Position numbers and translations under genes: made by a program. The notes below the pieces were generated by a model, which saw only the letters and a program-made list of their open reading frames with translations, had not been told where the DNA came from and did not search any database. Shown in pieces: positions 55,528-64,000 of a DNA stretch of 64,000 nucleotides (its first letter is position 1; every line of letters starts with the position of its first letter). The stretch is from Dactylorhiza incarnata (lineage: Eukaryota > Streptophyta > Magnoliopsida > Asparagales > Orchidaceae): the NCBI GenBank assembly GCA_033032865.1, contig JAWHQI010000228.1:2704501-2768500 (forward strand), given 5' to 3'.

Positions 55528-56888
55528 TGTAGGCCACCGGAAATGAGGCGGTCGCACGCGACTACGAACTAAAACTATTATCGCTCCGCTCTTCCCAAAC
55601 CAACTTAAACGCATCCCTCGACTATATTTATTATAAATTTTTGTACGCGTACGGTTAGCAACTCCGAGACAAGATCGAATCGTCGGCGATAAGCCGGGAT
55701 CCGTCAAGCTAAAGGGACGAATGTTTGCGTCTGGACAAGCGAATGTGCTGTACCAAAGAATATCCTCCGAAAACAAGACTTCGGAAAATAGGAAGGTCTT
55801 CCCCAGCAAGAGCAAAAGAGGATCGCCACTCCTCGTCGAATAAACGATAAATCCTAGAGCGTCCACTATCCCAAATGAAAATAAACGCGAGCAAGATAGC
55901 GCCGAGAAAAATCCATCACAGATCTATACCACCACAAATAACCTTTAAGAGAAATCTCACAATAAGTAGGAGGCGTTACCCTTCCCGGAATCGTAGATCC
56001 AGGTTGTAGAAATCTTAGATCGTTCACGGTGGTGGTCGCCGGAGGGGAATCCTTGAAGTAGAGCACCATCGCCTTCGAATCCGGCTGCCACGGGCAAGTC
56101 CAAAACGTCTTGAGAGAGGGCCAAAAACTGGAAGGAGGAGGGGCTGTTTTTGTGGAGCTCGGCCTTTGAGTGGTGGAGCAAGGAATAGCTGGCTGTTGGA
56201 ATGAGAGGGTTGACCAAGATGCAAGGAGGGGGTGGAGAGGAGGTGGTCGGCCAAGAAAGAGTGGAGCACGAGAGAGAGAGGGCGGACAAGAACAAGGAAG
56301 GGGGATAGGAGATGGTCGGCCTAGGTGCTTGCCGAAAAACCTAGAGGGAGGGGAGGAAGAGAAGAGGGCCGGCGGCCAAGGGAGGAGGAGGAGGGGATCG
56401 GCCTGGTGCTGGTCGAAACTTTACCTGGAGGGAAAGTAGGAGAGGGCGGCTAGGGTAGAGAGAAAACGAGAGAGAGAGAGGAGTCGGCCTCCTTGGTCGA
56501 TCGAGAGAAAGAAAGGGAGAGGGAGAGTCGGCCTCCTTGCCGATCGAGAGAAAGAGCGAGAGAGGGGGGTGCGGCCTCCTTGCCGATCGAGAGAAAGAGG
56601 GGGAGAGGGGGGAGTTCGGCCTCCTAGCCGATCGAGAGAAAGAGGGGGAGAGGGGGACTGAGCACAAAGAGAGATTAGTTTAGGGTTTTTTTTTTATTTT
56701 CATCAAATCTAATTTCTAATACAACATGAGGCCTTATATAGGCAAGCCAAACAAGGTGGCTATATGCAGCCCCAAAATTAAAAATAAAGCTTGGGCATGG
56801 AAATTAAAGAATGTCCCAATTAAAATTACAAAACACAATTAAAAATAATTAATAATTATAATGAAGTTATTATAATTATTAATTGCAG
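55528..56888 (-). mobile_element. Probable LTR or short element inserted in the Tat-like gag
   Basis: It begins (on +) TGTAGGCCACCGG exactly where gag homology stops. On - it has a TATA box TATATAAGG (56733-56741), a CT-rich leader with a 50-bp tandem repeat and a CTACA end, i.e. promoter, R and U5 order. The right end is uncertain. TG...CA termini would fit 56888, but no TSD matches GATGA, so the boundary or the event is unresolved. Confidence 0.45.
56470..56660. repeat. 50-bp tandem repeat
   Basis: Four copies of a GGCCTCCT(T/A)GCCGATCGAG unit followed by AGAAAGAG purine runs. They create Ser/Arg/Pro-rich frames on -, which I do not regard as coding. Confidence 0.85.
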
Positions 56889-58073
56889 GTCTTGCGTCGC
56901 GAGCGGAAGTGGTAGCGGCGATGGCGGCCGTCGCGGTTGGAGTGGCGCCGTCATCCGCCATCGTCATGGACCAAATGTGCTCCAACATGAACCGTGCCGA
57001 CTCGAACATAGACCATCAAGCCGGCTCTAATAATCTCGCTGCATCTTCCAACGTAGTCTTCAAATTTGCCGCCGCGATCAAAGTAATGCGTCGACGTGGA
57101 ATCACAAACACGATCACAACCATCTGGCGGGTCCTTGCCTCCATCAATCCTCCCCCACTCAAAAACACTCATCACCGATGAGTGGGAGTGAAGGAACCGG
57201 TGTAGCAGAGCAGCAACCTGTAGAAGTACGTCCGAGGGAGCGGGCCGTGAGGGTGGCCCATCCGGCCAGGGTGGCAAGAAGCAGCAATGGGCCCAGCTTG
57301 GCCCCAAAGAAGTGTCGACATGTGTCAACCTGTCATGCAAAAAGTAGTGCCCAAGGGCCTCGATCATAGCATAGGAAAAAGAAGAGGAAAGTGCTAAAAC
57401 ATCAATAGACATCATACCTCCAGAGATCACCATGAGCGTGAACGACATGCTACCCAGCTCACCTCTCAACCCAACAGAATTTTTAGTGGAGGGAAACGAG
57501 AAGAAAGCTAAATGTAGTGGCTCTAGAAAAAGTGAAAGACATCTCGAAACACTAAAAATGGGGTTGGGGCCCCGCTCAGCAAAATTTTTCGATGGTAAAG
57601 TGAAAGTTTCTAGCATTCCAAATATTCGACGCAAAGTACCGAAACTACTAACATCGCTCTCTAAATTGCCAAGAGGCAACAGTCTAGGGGAAAGATCCAC
57701 TAAAACCGAATCGAGCATAAAGCGGGATGCTCCATAGGGTGCGGTGAAAATAGAGTAATTGGACCCAAGTGGGTCGGCTAGCAATGTAACATCAAGTCCA
57801 GGTGAGTGAAGACATCGTGGAACATATGATAAGTCATAATATAAACTTAAATCTATGATCGTCCTAAGGAGTGGTGGGTCAGTGGGTGGATAAGGACTCC
57901 AACAATTCGTGACGTCGTCACCTAAATTTATTTCAGATATGCTAGATCTCCTAACGTGAGTGGTGTCATGATCACAAAGCCTAGGGTGATCATGCATAAT
58001 AGAGTCAGCTAACATAGGAAGGATAACCAAACAAAACCACTCAACACGCCCAGCAGGGGTAACAGGCTCCATG
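56889..58073 (-). other. Leader-like region of the Tat-like element
   Basis: This lies between the PBS-like site and the insert in gag. A long - strand frame (58102 to 56951) crosses it. Its translation has no motif I recognise and begins inside the LTR/PBS junction, so coding status is doubtful. From ATG at 58069 it would be about 370 residues. Confidence 0.4.
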
Positions 58074-58092
58074 CCTGTTGGTGCCAAAAATG
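58074..58092 (-). promoter_or_regulatory. Candidate PBS and LTR terminus
   Basis: On - the order is GGTACCA (LTR end, CA at 58092-58091), TTTT, then TGGCACCAACAGG. This is the LTR-spacer-PBS layout of Tat/Athila elements and is shared in form with 45053-45069. Confidence 0.5.
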
Positions 58093-58657
58093 GTACCTCC
58101 AAAATTCACACTAAAAGGGATGGGAGAAAACTGCGAAGTGCAGGTTACTAAGACAGAAGATGCTGGAAACAAAAGGAAAAACAATCACGAAATGGCGATC
58201 ACGAAGAAATGAGACCGCTTACACAGGTTGTAAGCTGGAGCCTCGGAGCCAAAAGTGCTTTTCTGGTACCCCTACCCCTCTATTTATAGACGAGGGGGCT
58301 GCCCAAACGGGCAGAACTAAAAAACTACGGGCTGCCCGGGGTACAGGAGAGCCAGGGAAGGGAAATGGGGTACAAATAACAAAAATAACAAAAATAAGAA
58401 AAGCGACCAGACCGCTTGAGCCGGCGATCTCGCACCATCTTGATCGCTGGGTACTTGGAAAATCAGACCAGGCTGAAGGCTGGCGATCTCGACGATCACC
58501 TAACTTGAGACCGCTGAGACCGGGAAAAACGAACGATGAGAGGAGGTCGCGGGCTTTCTGGGCGAACATAATCCCCGCACATTTTTAAGTTGCATCTGGA
58601 ACTTTGAAAATGTAAGCTTTGACAGCTGAGACCGCGACCACCATTAATGCGGCTTGG
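58091..58657 (-). repeat. Candidate Tat-like LTR, right limit unknown
   Basis: Oriented - by the PBS-like site and by a - strand TATA box (TCTATAAATAGAG, about 58280-58292). About 190 bp would form R-U5. The right edge toward the + strand gene is not defined. It is dense in GCGATCTC and GAGACCGC words. Confidence 0.4.
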
Positions 58658-58668
58658 TCTATAAATAC
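58280..58668. promoter_or_regulatory. Divergent promoter with two outward TATA boxes
   Basis: The - strand TATA box TCTATAAATA is at 58281-58290 and the + strand TATA box TCTATAAATACC is at 58659-58670. The roughly 370 bp between them hold at least eight GCGATCTC, GATCGC, GAGACCGC or AGACCGC words, for example near 58404, 58422, 58483 and 58506. The + side drives the gene starting at 58755. Confidence 0.6.
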
Positions 58669-58754
58669 CGGCTGAAAACTTCATTTTGCAAGACATTGAG
58701 GAACTCCACTATTCGAGCGGTCTTTGATAATTGGGCAGGTGCGACCTAGCAAAG

Positions 58755-60988
58755 ATGACTATGCTCGATCTCTTAAAAGCTCTCCCATCGAAAGCGAACT
58801 CTCCTGGAAAAAAGGAAAGTGTCAGCTCAAAGAAAGGAAAGAAGGCACCGAAGATCTTAACAAAAGTGAGCACTTCAAAGGAGATCGCCCGATCTCCGTT
58901 AAAGAAAACTGAGCTTCCTGAGGGCTCGATTGTGCCGGTCTCTGTTGCTTCTGATCCGTCTAACACTTCTTCAGATCCTGTATGGAAATTGCCTGACTTT
59001 TCCATTTCTTTTAATTGTCAGAAATCCCTGGAGGCACTGAATCAAACGTCTTCCAAGCTTCCTGAGACCGCCTCCACCGAGGTCATTCTGGCTGGGCTGC
59101 GTCAGAAGGGAGCTGAGGCCGAATCCTTGAGGCAGAAGATCGCTGACCAGGAGATCGTTGCAAAGGGCAAGAAGAGAAAAAATACAAGTCCATCTAGTTT
59201 GACTTATAAGAGGAGCAGAAGAAATGAGGAAGGAAAAGACGTGACCGCCATGGAGGCGACCAGATTTTCTGAATCCATTGACCTGGAAGACTCTGCTGAG
59301 TTTCAGAAGGTGAATGCTAAGGGCGATCTCCCCTTCCTTCCCGCGGTCTCAACCTTACCAAGAGAGGATGATTCTGGATTAATCGCCTACCTTGATGAGG
59401 TTTCTTCTAACAATTCATCTTTTTCATCATTGCAGGTGTTGGATCCCTTAGAGGCTTCAGCTCTCAGAAATGCCGCCGTTGATGAGGAGATCGCGGACAG
59501 GGAGAAGGAGATCGCCGACGCAGCGATCAAGGCAAAGGAAGAGGAAAGGAAAAAGATGGAAATGGAAGAGATGGTGAAGAGGAGGAAAGAAAAAGAGGTA
59601 GAGGAACAGAGGGAAAAAGAAGAGAAAGAAAAGGAGAAGGAAGAAAAAGATAAGAAAGAAAAGAGGGAGAAGAAGGAGAAGAAAAAGAAGGAGGATGAGG
59701 AGAAGAAGAAAGACAAGGAGAAGAAAGAGAAAAAGGAAAGAGAGGAAGAGGAGAAGAGGAGAGAGGCGGCTAAGGCCGTCGAGGAAGAGAAGAAGAAGGA
59801 GGCGGTCAGAGTTGCTGAGGAGAAAGCGGCTCTGATCGCTGAGGAGAGGAAGAAAGAGGCGGTCAGGGTCGCTGAGGAAAAGGCGGCCCTGATCGCTGAA
59901 GAGAGGAAAAAGGCTGAGGTCTTGCAGACTTCGGACAAAAATGGTGAGGAGATCGCGGAGAAGCTGCAGATCGCTAAGGAGAAAGCTGTACTTTCTAGCG
60001 GTCTCCCGGATGATTCTCTTCAGGGAGATCGCTCGAACAAGGCTGCAGCAGATCGTGCGGCGGCGGTCTCGATTTCACGAACTGGTAAGAATAAAATGAT
60101 TCTCCAGTCAGCTGAGTTCCTTCCATTACCTACAGTTCGTTTTGCTTCTCCTAAAAGAAAACACGAGATCGTTTTTATTGAGACCGACAATATCCTCTTA
60201 AGTAACGAAGAATTAAAAAGGAGAAGAAAAGAAGGAGAAAAAACGCAGAAAAGAGGTTTGGAAAGAATGGATCTGGAGCGCTTAAGGGGATCAGATCATC
60301 TTTCTCTGACCGCAGATCCCGCGGTCACTAAAGATATCAGAAGAGCTTTACGTGACTGCGGTCTCGACTTCTTTCCAAGTACTCTTTCTGTTTATTTAAA
60401 AAGCTTATCTGATCATATGCTCATGATTGACATAACCCATCTCCTATGACCGCAGATAACAAAAATGATGAGATCGAGGAGGGAGAACTTCCTCAGCCCA
60501 TCGAGATCTCCCCTCAGTTAACCAACATCCTTAACCCCATATTTGAGGATGTTCGTTCTATGCTGATGAGGGAGCGGACTCAGAACGATCAGATCCGTGA
60601 TCTCGAAGAAAGATTGCGTTCCAATGAGAAGAGGATTCGTGAGGAATGCGATCTGAGGGTTGCCGAGATCGCGCGAGCTCTGAAGAAGGCTGAAAAAGAG
60701 GCTGAATACTATAGGGGAAAAGCTACGGCGCTATCCGCGGAGAATGAGAGGCTGAGGAGCAGTCACAGAAAGATGCTGATGCGACCGGGTACCTCCAGCG
60801 ATCATCCAGCGGAGAGACCGCAACCTGAAATCGTACTGATCCCCATGGAGCAGGTGGACAAGGAAATGTCGAAAATCCACCGGTCTGCAATGCTGGCTAA
60901 TCACAGCCTGGTGTCGGTTATGGCCGCAGTGAACGATATGCAAGATGTCGCAGCTCATTTAGGGAGAAACAGGCCTCCTAGGAGATGA
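58755..60988 (+). CDS. Cassette gene 1: Lys/Glu-rich coiled-coil protein, intron-containing
   Basis: The first ATG after the TATA box (58755) opens a frame to 60449. A second frame, 60446-60988, overlaps its stop as ATGA. A predicted intron 60379-60455 (GTACTC...CCGCAG, 77 bp, phase 1; alternative donor 60361) removes the stop and joins both frames into about 718 residues. Seen in order: a basic N-terminal part, a Ser/Pro stretch, KGKKRKN and KRSRR nuclear-signal-like clusters, a long Lys/Glu coiled-coil segment (about residues 250-400) with a tandem EAVRVAEEKAALIAEERK repeat, and a C-terminal coiled coil (RDLEERLRSNEKRIREE). No enzyme motif is seen. A further possible in-frame intron is 59310-59435. 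I do not recognise the family; Tat elements often carry unrelated extra ORFs. Confidence 0.65.
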
Positions 60989-60999
60989 ACATTTAACTT

Positions 61000-61015
61000 G
61001 AGACCGAGCGGTCTC
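61000..61015. promoter_or_regulatory. 16-bp palindrome downstream of gene 1 stop
   Basis: GAGACCG-AG-CGGTCTC, 11 bp after the TGA of gene 1. The identical 16-mer follows gene 2. Confidence 0.8.
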
Positions 61016-61284
61016 TAGATTTGAACAATATGTTTTGTAAAATTTTACTGTTATTTTTCTATATATTTGTGGCTGTTTTGATTTTAATGTTTTGTGCGGT
61101 CTTGATTTGTTAAGTTCTGATCTCTTTATGCCTGGGTTGCTTGTATTGCTGCTGTGTTTTTTATTGATTGAGATCGCCAACTATAGTATGCTGTCATATA
61201 ACTTTGCATAGGTCGAGCGGTCTGAACATGTTTTGGCTGGGAGGTCTTCAAGATGTAATGATTACGAAATGACCCTTCGTCTTC
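61016..61284 (+). promoter_or_regulatory. Intergenic region, 3' end of gene 1 and promoter of gene 2
   Basis: T-rich probable 3' UTR, then GCGGTCTTG (61096), GAGATCGCC (61170) and GAGCGGTCTG (61215) words upstream of the TATA box of gene 2. Confidence 0.5.
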
Positions 61285-61293
61285 TATAAATAG
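61285..61293 (+). promoter_or_regulatory. TATA box of gene 2
   Basis: TATAAATAG, 35 bp before the ATG at 61328, after TCGTCTTC. The leader would be very short. Confidence 0.65.
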
Positions 61294-61327
61294 CCGTCTT
61301 CATGACCTTTATTTTACGCTTTCTTGA

Positions 61328-63056
61328 ATGCGCTCTAAACATCGATCTCATCGATCGCTAAAAATGGTGTGCGCTCGTGCTTCTTCTGCCACCATCTTTC
61401 TGAATGCCGATCACAAACAAGGTCGTCTATCAAAGGATGAATATATCGAGTTTATAAAGAAATATATGATCCAAACTCAGGTAGTTGTGAGACCGCCAAC
61501 TGAACAAGAAAGGATGAACTTTGCGGAGGAGAAAAAGTTTATTATTCCCATCGATCACTTTGAAAATGGGTTAGGATTCCCCTCCCATGGGAATGGCTTG
61601 AGATCCTGAATTATTACGGCTTCGTGCTTGCCCAGCTGGCCCCGAACTCCATCGGCCTAGTTAATGTCTTCATCAATTACTTGAGATCGGAAAGAGTGAA
61701 GTTTACAATGAATCTGTTCCGCGCAACCTTCACCGTGAAGATCTTGAAGGAAGGCAGGAAGAAAGAAGAGTTCAAAGGGTTGATGTACTTTTCAGCAGAC
61801 GGAATAAAAATCCTGAATCTTCCAAATAAAATCTCTTTTTGGACAGAGAGGTTTCTTGTCTTTGAAGGTGACCTTGGCGGTCTCAAAAACTCGCCTTCTC
61901 CGCGACCTGACAGTATTTTTAAGAATATAAAAGCGGTCTCAGAACAGGAGCTGAAAATCATGGCTTTCTTGGCGGGCAAGAGGATCGATCTTGTTCATTA
62001 TCTAGCGATCTGGCCCGAGATCGCCGAAATTGTTCCGGCTGAAAGTAAGCTTTTCTTGCGGTCTCGAAATAATTTCTTTTCATACCTTTTGTATGCCTTC
62101 CTAACTTTTTCCCGCTTTTTAGCGACCTTTGCGGTCCCTGTTCAAGATCCTATCTCTCCAGCTGCAGAAGTTCTCACTCAGAGGGAGAGGAGGCTGAAGC
62201 GTGAGGCCGACGTGTTCGGCACTACCTCTGAGACCGTTGAACGAGATTTCCCTTTGATCGGTTTCAAAAGAAGAATGAAGGATATCAAAGGAAAACCCCT
62301 CCTCAAATGGGCGGCCAAAGAAAAGTCTGTGAAGGTGTCCACTGATCTGCCCCTGTGGAGCGGAAAGGTGACCCGTCACGCATATGCGGTCACTTCGGCT
62401 TTGTATGGGAAAAAGAATACAAATGAAATACTGAATATAGAGACCGATGCGCTCCCAGACCTCTGTGCCCAAGTGATCGCTAGAAGTACAATCTTAAATC
62501 ACCATATGGGGCGGTCTCTTCGCAGCGCTCTGGATGAAATAACTGTCTTGCAAGAAGAAAGAAAAGTGAGAATTTTATTTATATCTTACGAACGCGTTAC
62601 CTATGATCGCGCGGTCTAACATATATCTCTTTTTTATAGCAATTTGAAAAAGCAGCTTATGACCCTGAAAATCCAGCTTTTCAGAGGGCTATGATGCATC
62701 ACATTAAAGAGACCGCCGACCAGGTGCTGAACGAGGTTCGAGGCCGAGGTGGATTCACCGAAGAATATAAGGTTGTTACGTTTGCCGATCTCTTCCCTGA
62801 CGCGGCACAGAGGATTGAAGAGCAATCTGCAACTGCTGAAGAGACCGCGGATGTTGCTGATGAGACCGCTGGTCAAGACGAAGATGTTGTGATCGAAGAT
62901 GAAGAAAGCGGAAGCCGCTATACCCTGGGTCTGGATTCCAGTTCGAGCTCAAGCTCTGGATCTAGAATTCCAGGGAAAAGCTTAGAAGAATCTTCCGCAG
63001 AAACTGATTCTTCTTCTTCAAGCGAGCGGTCTTCTAAGAGATCAAAGAGAGAGTGA
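61328..63056 (+). pseudogene. Cassette gene 2: gypsy-type transposon-domain-like protein, three exons, one frameshift
   Basis: ATG 61328 opens MRSKHRSHRS. Two introns are predicted: 62045-62122 (GTAAGC...TTTTTAG, 78 bp, phase 1) and 62566-62639 (GTGAGA...TTATAG, 74 bp, phase 0), both with CTAAC 15-25 nt before the AG. Splicing joins LQEERK to QFEKAAYDPENPAFQRAM and gives about 525 residues. A 1-bp loss in a C-run near 61580 breaks exon 1 between GLGFP and the ILNYYGFVLAQLAPNS segment. That segment, with YFSADGIKIL and WTERFLVFEGDL, resembles the plant 'putative gypsy type transposon' domain (Pfam PF04195, from memory). The C-terminus is acidic, then Ser-rich, ending KRSKRE. Function is unknown. 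Confidence 0.65.
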
Positions 63057-63086
63057 ATTGTACAAACTTTCCTTTTTCCCCTTTTG

Positions 63087-63102
63087 GAGACCGAGCGGTC
63101 TC
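63087..63102. promoter_or_regulatory. 16-bp palindrome downstream of gene 2 stop
   Basis: GAGACCG-AG-CGGTCTC, 30 bp after the TGA of gene 2; identical to 61000-61015. Confidence 0.8.
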
Positions 63103-64000
63103 GTTGTAATTGAAAATTCAGAATATATACAAAAATTAGATTCTGTTATGTTGTCTGTGGATGAGTTTATTTTTGATGCATATATTTGTTCCTCTGAGTT
63201 TGAACTCGGCATTCGATCTCAATGCCTTAGGCTTGTTACAATTTTATATCATCATTAAAGGATTTCAGGTGGCGATCTCTTGGAAAAAACAAAAAGGATC
63301 TTGAAAGAAAGACTAATACTTTGTATAAATAAAAATACTCTGCGATCTCGAGATAATCAGATCATTGAAAGACATTCAGTAACTCGACTGTGATCAGAAA
63401 ACCAACTTATTTGCAATAGTCATGCGGTCTCACATTATACAAATCGCAACATAAGGAATTAAACTTTTGGGTGTTCGGTGCCCAAATGACTGGAAATCCG
63501 TCTGACGACCCCTTTGATAACCAAAACTATTACTTGAAAAGAAAAACAATAACTCTTCATGAATCTCCAGTTTAGCGATCACATTATATTCAGACCGCCC
63601 TTTTTTGAAGAAAAATCCCAACTCACTTGATGGGAGACAGAGCATCAAGATTATTCCATGTAACTTTGAATAACGGGGAATACCAGAATCTCGATCTTAC
63701 TGAGACCGGGTCGAGCTCTGTCAAGTCGGCATAAGAGCTTTCTAAATAGCGACCTCAATTGTCCTGAAAAAGTCATGTCCGGCGATCGTAAATGACTCAT
63801 CACTCTTTGGAGAAAGTTGGAAAGAAAAACATGCGGTCTCACAAATTTCTGACCGCCCGATCCCAGTACAAAGGGATGAATAAGATTTTTCTTTTTGAAG
63901 TAAGAAGATATGAAAATGGGATCTCTAAGAATGATCCAAAAGGAATGTGTGGTTATGCCGCGGAGGCTATACCGACATTGCCTCTCTTTTTAAACAAAGG
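63103..64000. other. 3' UTR and spacer right of the cassette
   Basis: ATAAATAAAAATA near 63327 could serve polyadenylation of gene 2. Further right are isolated GCGGTCTC, GCGATCTC and GACCGCCC words, and the conserved block GTGTGGTTATG, CGGAGGCT, CCGACATTGC (63942-63982) shared with 53985. No convincing gene. Confidence 0.5.

Noticed and set aside
56951..58102. A 383-codon - strand frame as a real protein gene
   Set aside because: No recognisable domain, start inside the LTR/PBS junction, and sequence running into an unrelated GC-rich stretch. Kept only as leader-like sequence.
59387..59938. Ser/Phe-rich 183-codon - strand frame within gene 1
   Set aside because: It is the shadow of the Lys/Glu-rich coding segment (GAA/AAG codons read in reverse as Phe/Ser).
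60440..60455. ATGA stop-start overlap between two frames, as in a bacterial operon
   Set aside because: The context is eukaryotic, and a 77-bp GT-AG intron joins the two frames in phase, which explains the overlap better.

Overview
The window is repeat-rich nuclear DNA of a flowering plant, almost entirely nested retrotransposons. The evidence is: plant Ty3/gypsy (Athila-, Tekay/Del- and Tat-type) and Ty1/copia (SIRE-type and another lineage) proteins; primer-binding sites reading TGGTATCAGAG(G/C), complementary to plant initiator-Met tRNA; plant-type TATA boxes; short GT-AG introns with CTAAC-like branch sites; and an Argonaute gene fragment. No complete host gene, rRNA, tRNA gene or CRISPR array is visible. 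The species cannot be named from the sequence.

Layout. 1-7077: 3' part of an Athila-type element on + (protease, RT, RNase H, integrase, three polypurine motifs, 1.7 kb LTR). 7078-24757: remains of a Tekay/Del-like element on - whose LTR is about 5 kb. A second, + oriented LTR of the same family with a scrap of its pol 3' end lies inside it, and that LTR carries a well preserved 6.5 kb Ty1/copia element (11959-18430, TSD ATCCA). 24758-29062: SIRE-like copia on -, cut in its integrase by the Tekay-like element. 29063-39655: related SIRE-like copia on +, whose 5' LTR was cut by the previous element; it has a long extra ORF before its 3' LTR. 39656-40056: Argonaute C-terminal fragment. 40057-42560: another 5-kb-family LTR fragment, cut by a Tat-like element (LTR, PBS, gag start). 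42561-45052: AT-rich, unassigned. 45053-54825: LTR-like sequence with a 34-bp hairpin array and a spacer with a 100-bp tandem array, interrupted by a complete 5,033-bp solo LTR (TSD TCTCT). 54826-58095: Tat-like gag on -, an inserted LTR-like sequence, a leader and a PBS. 58096-64000: a divergent promoter, then two intron-containing + strand genes and a spacer.

The most interesting signal is at two scales. First, the 58-63 kb cassette holds two spliced-looking genes, each with its own TATA box, apparently antisense to a Tat-like retrotransposon. Second, several element families are loaded with their own short CG-containing word, often as a palindrome with a 2-bp spacer: GAGACCG-AG-CGGTCTC (Tat-like cassette), AGACCG-NN-CGGTCT (copia LTR), GACGA-AT-TCGTC and GACGA-TA-TCGTC (two SIRE-like LTRs), and TTCGACGAA (one Tekay-like LTR). 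In the cassette the word GCGRTCTC also sits in the coding exons in all three reading frames. The exact 16-bp palindrome follows both stop codons within 30 bp. I infer element-specific sites for a dimeric DNA-binding factor, perhaps encoded by the elements, analogous in concept to the VANC anti-silencing motifs of VANDAL transposons. That link is a hypothesis.
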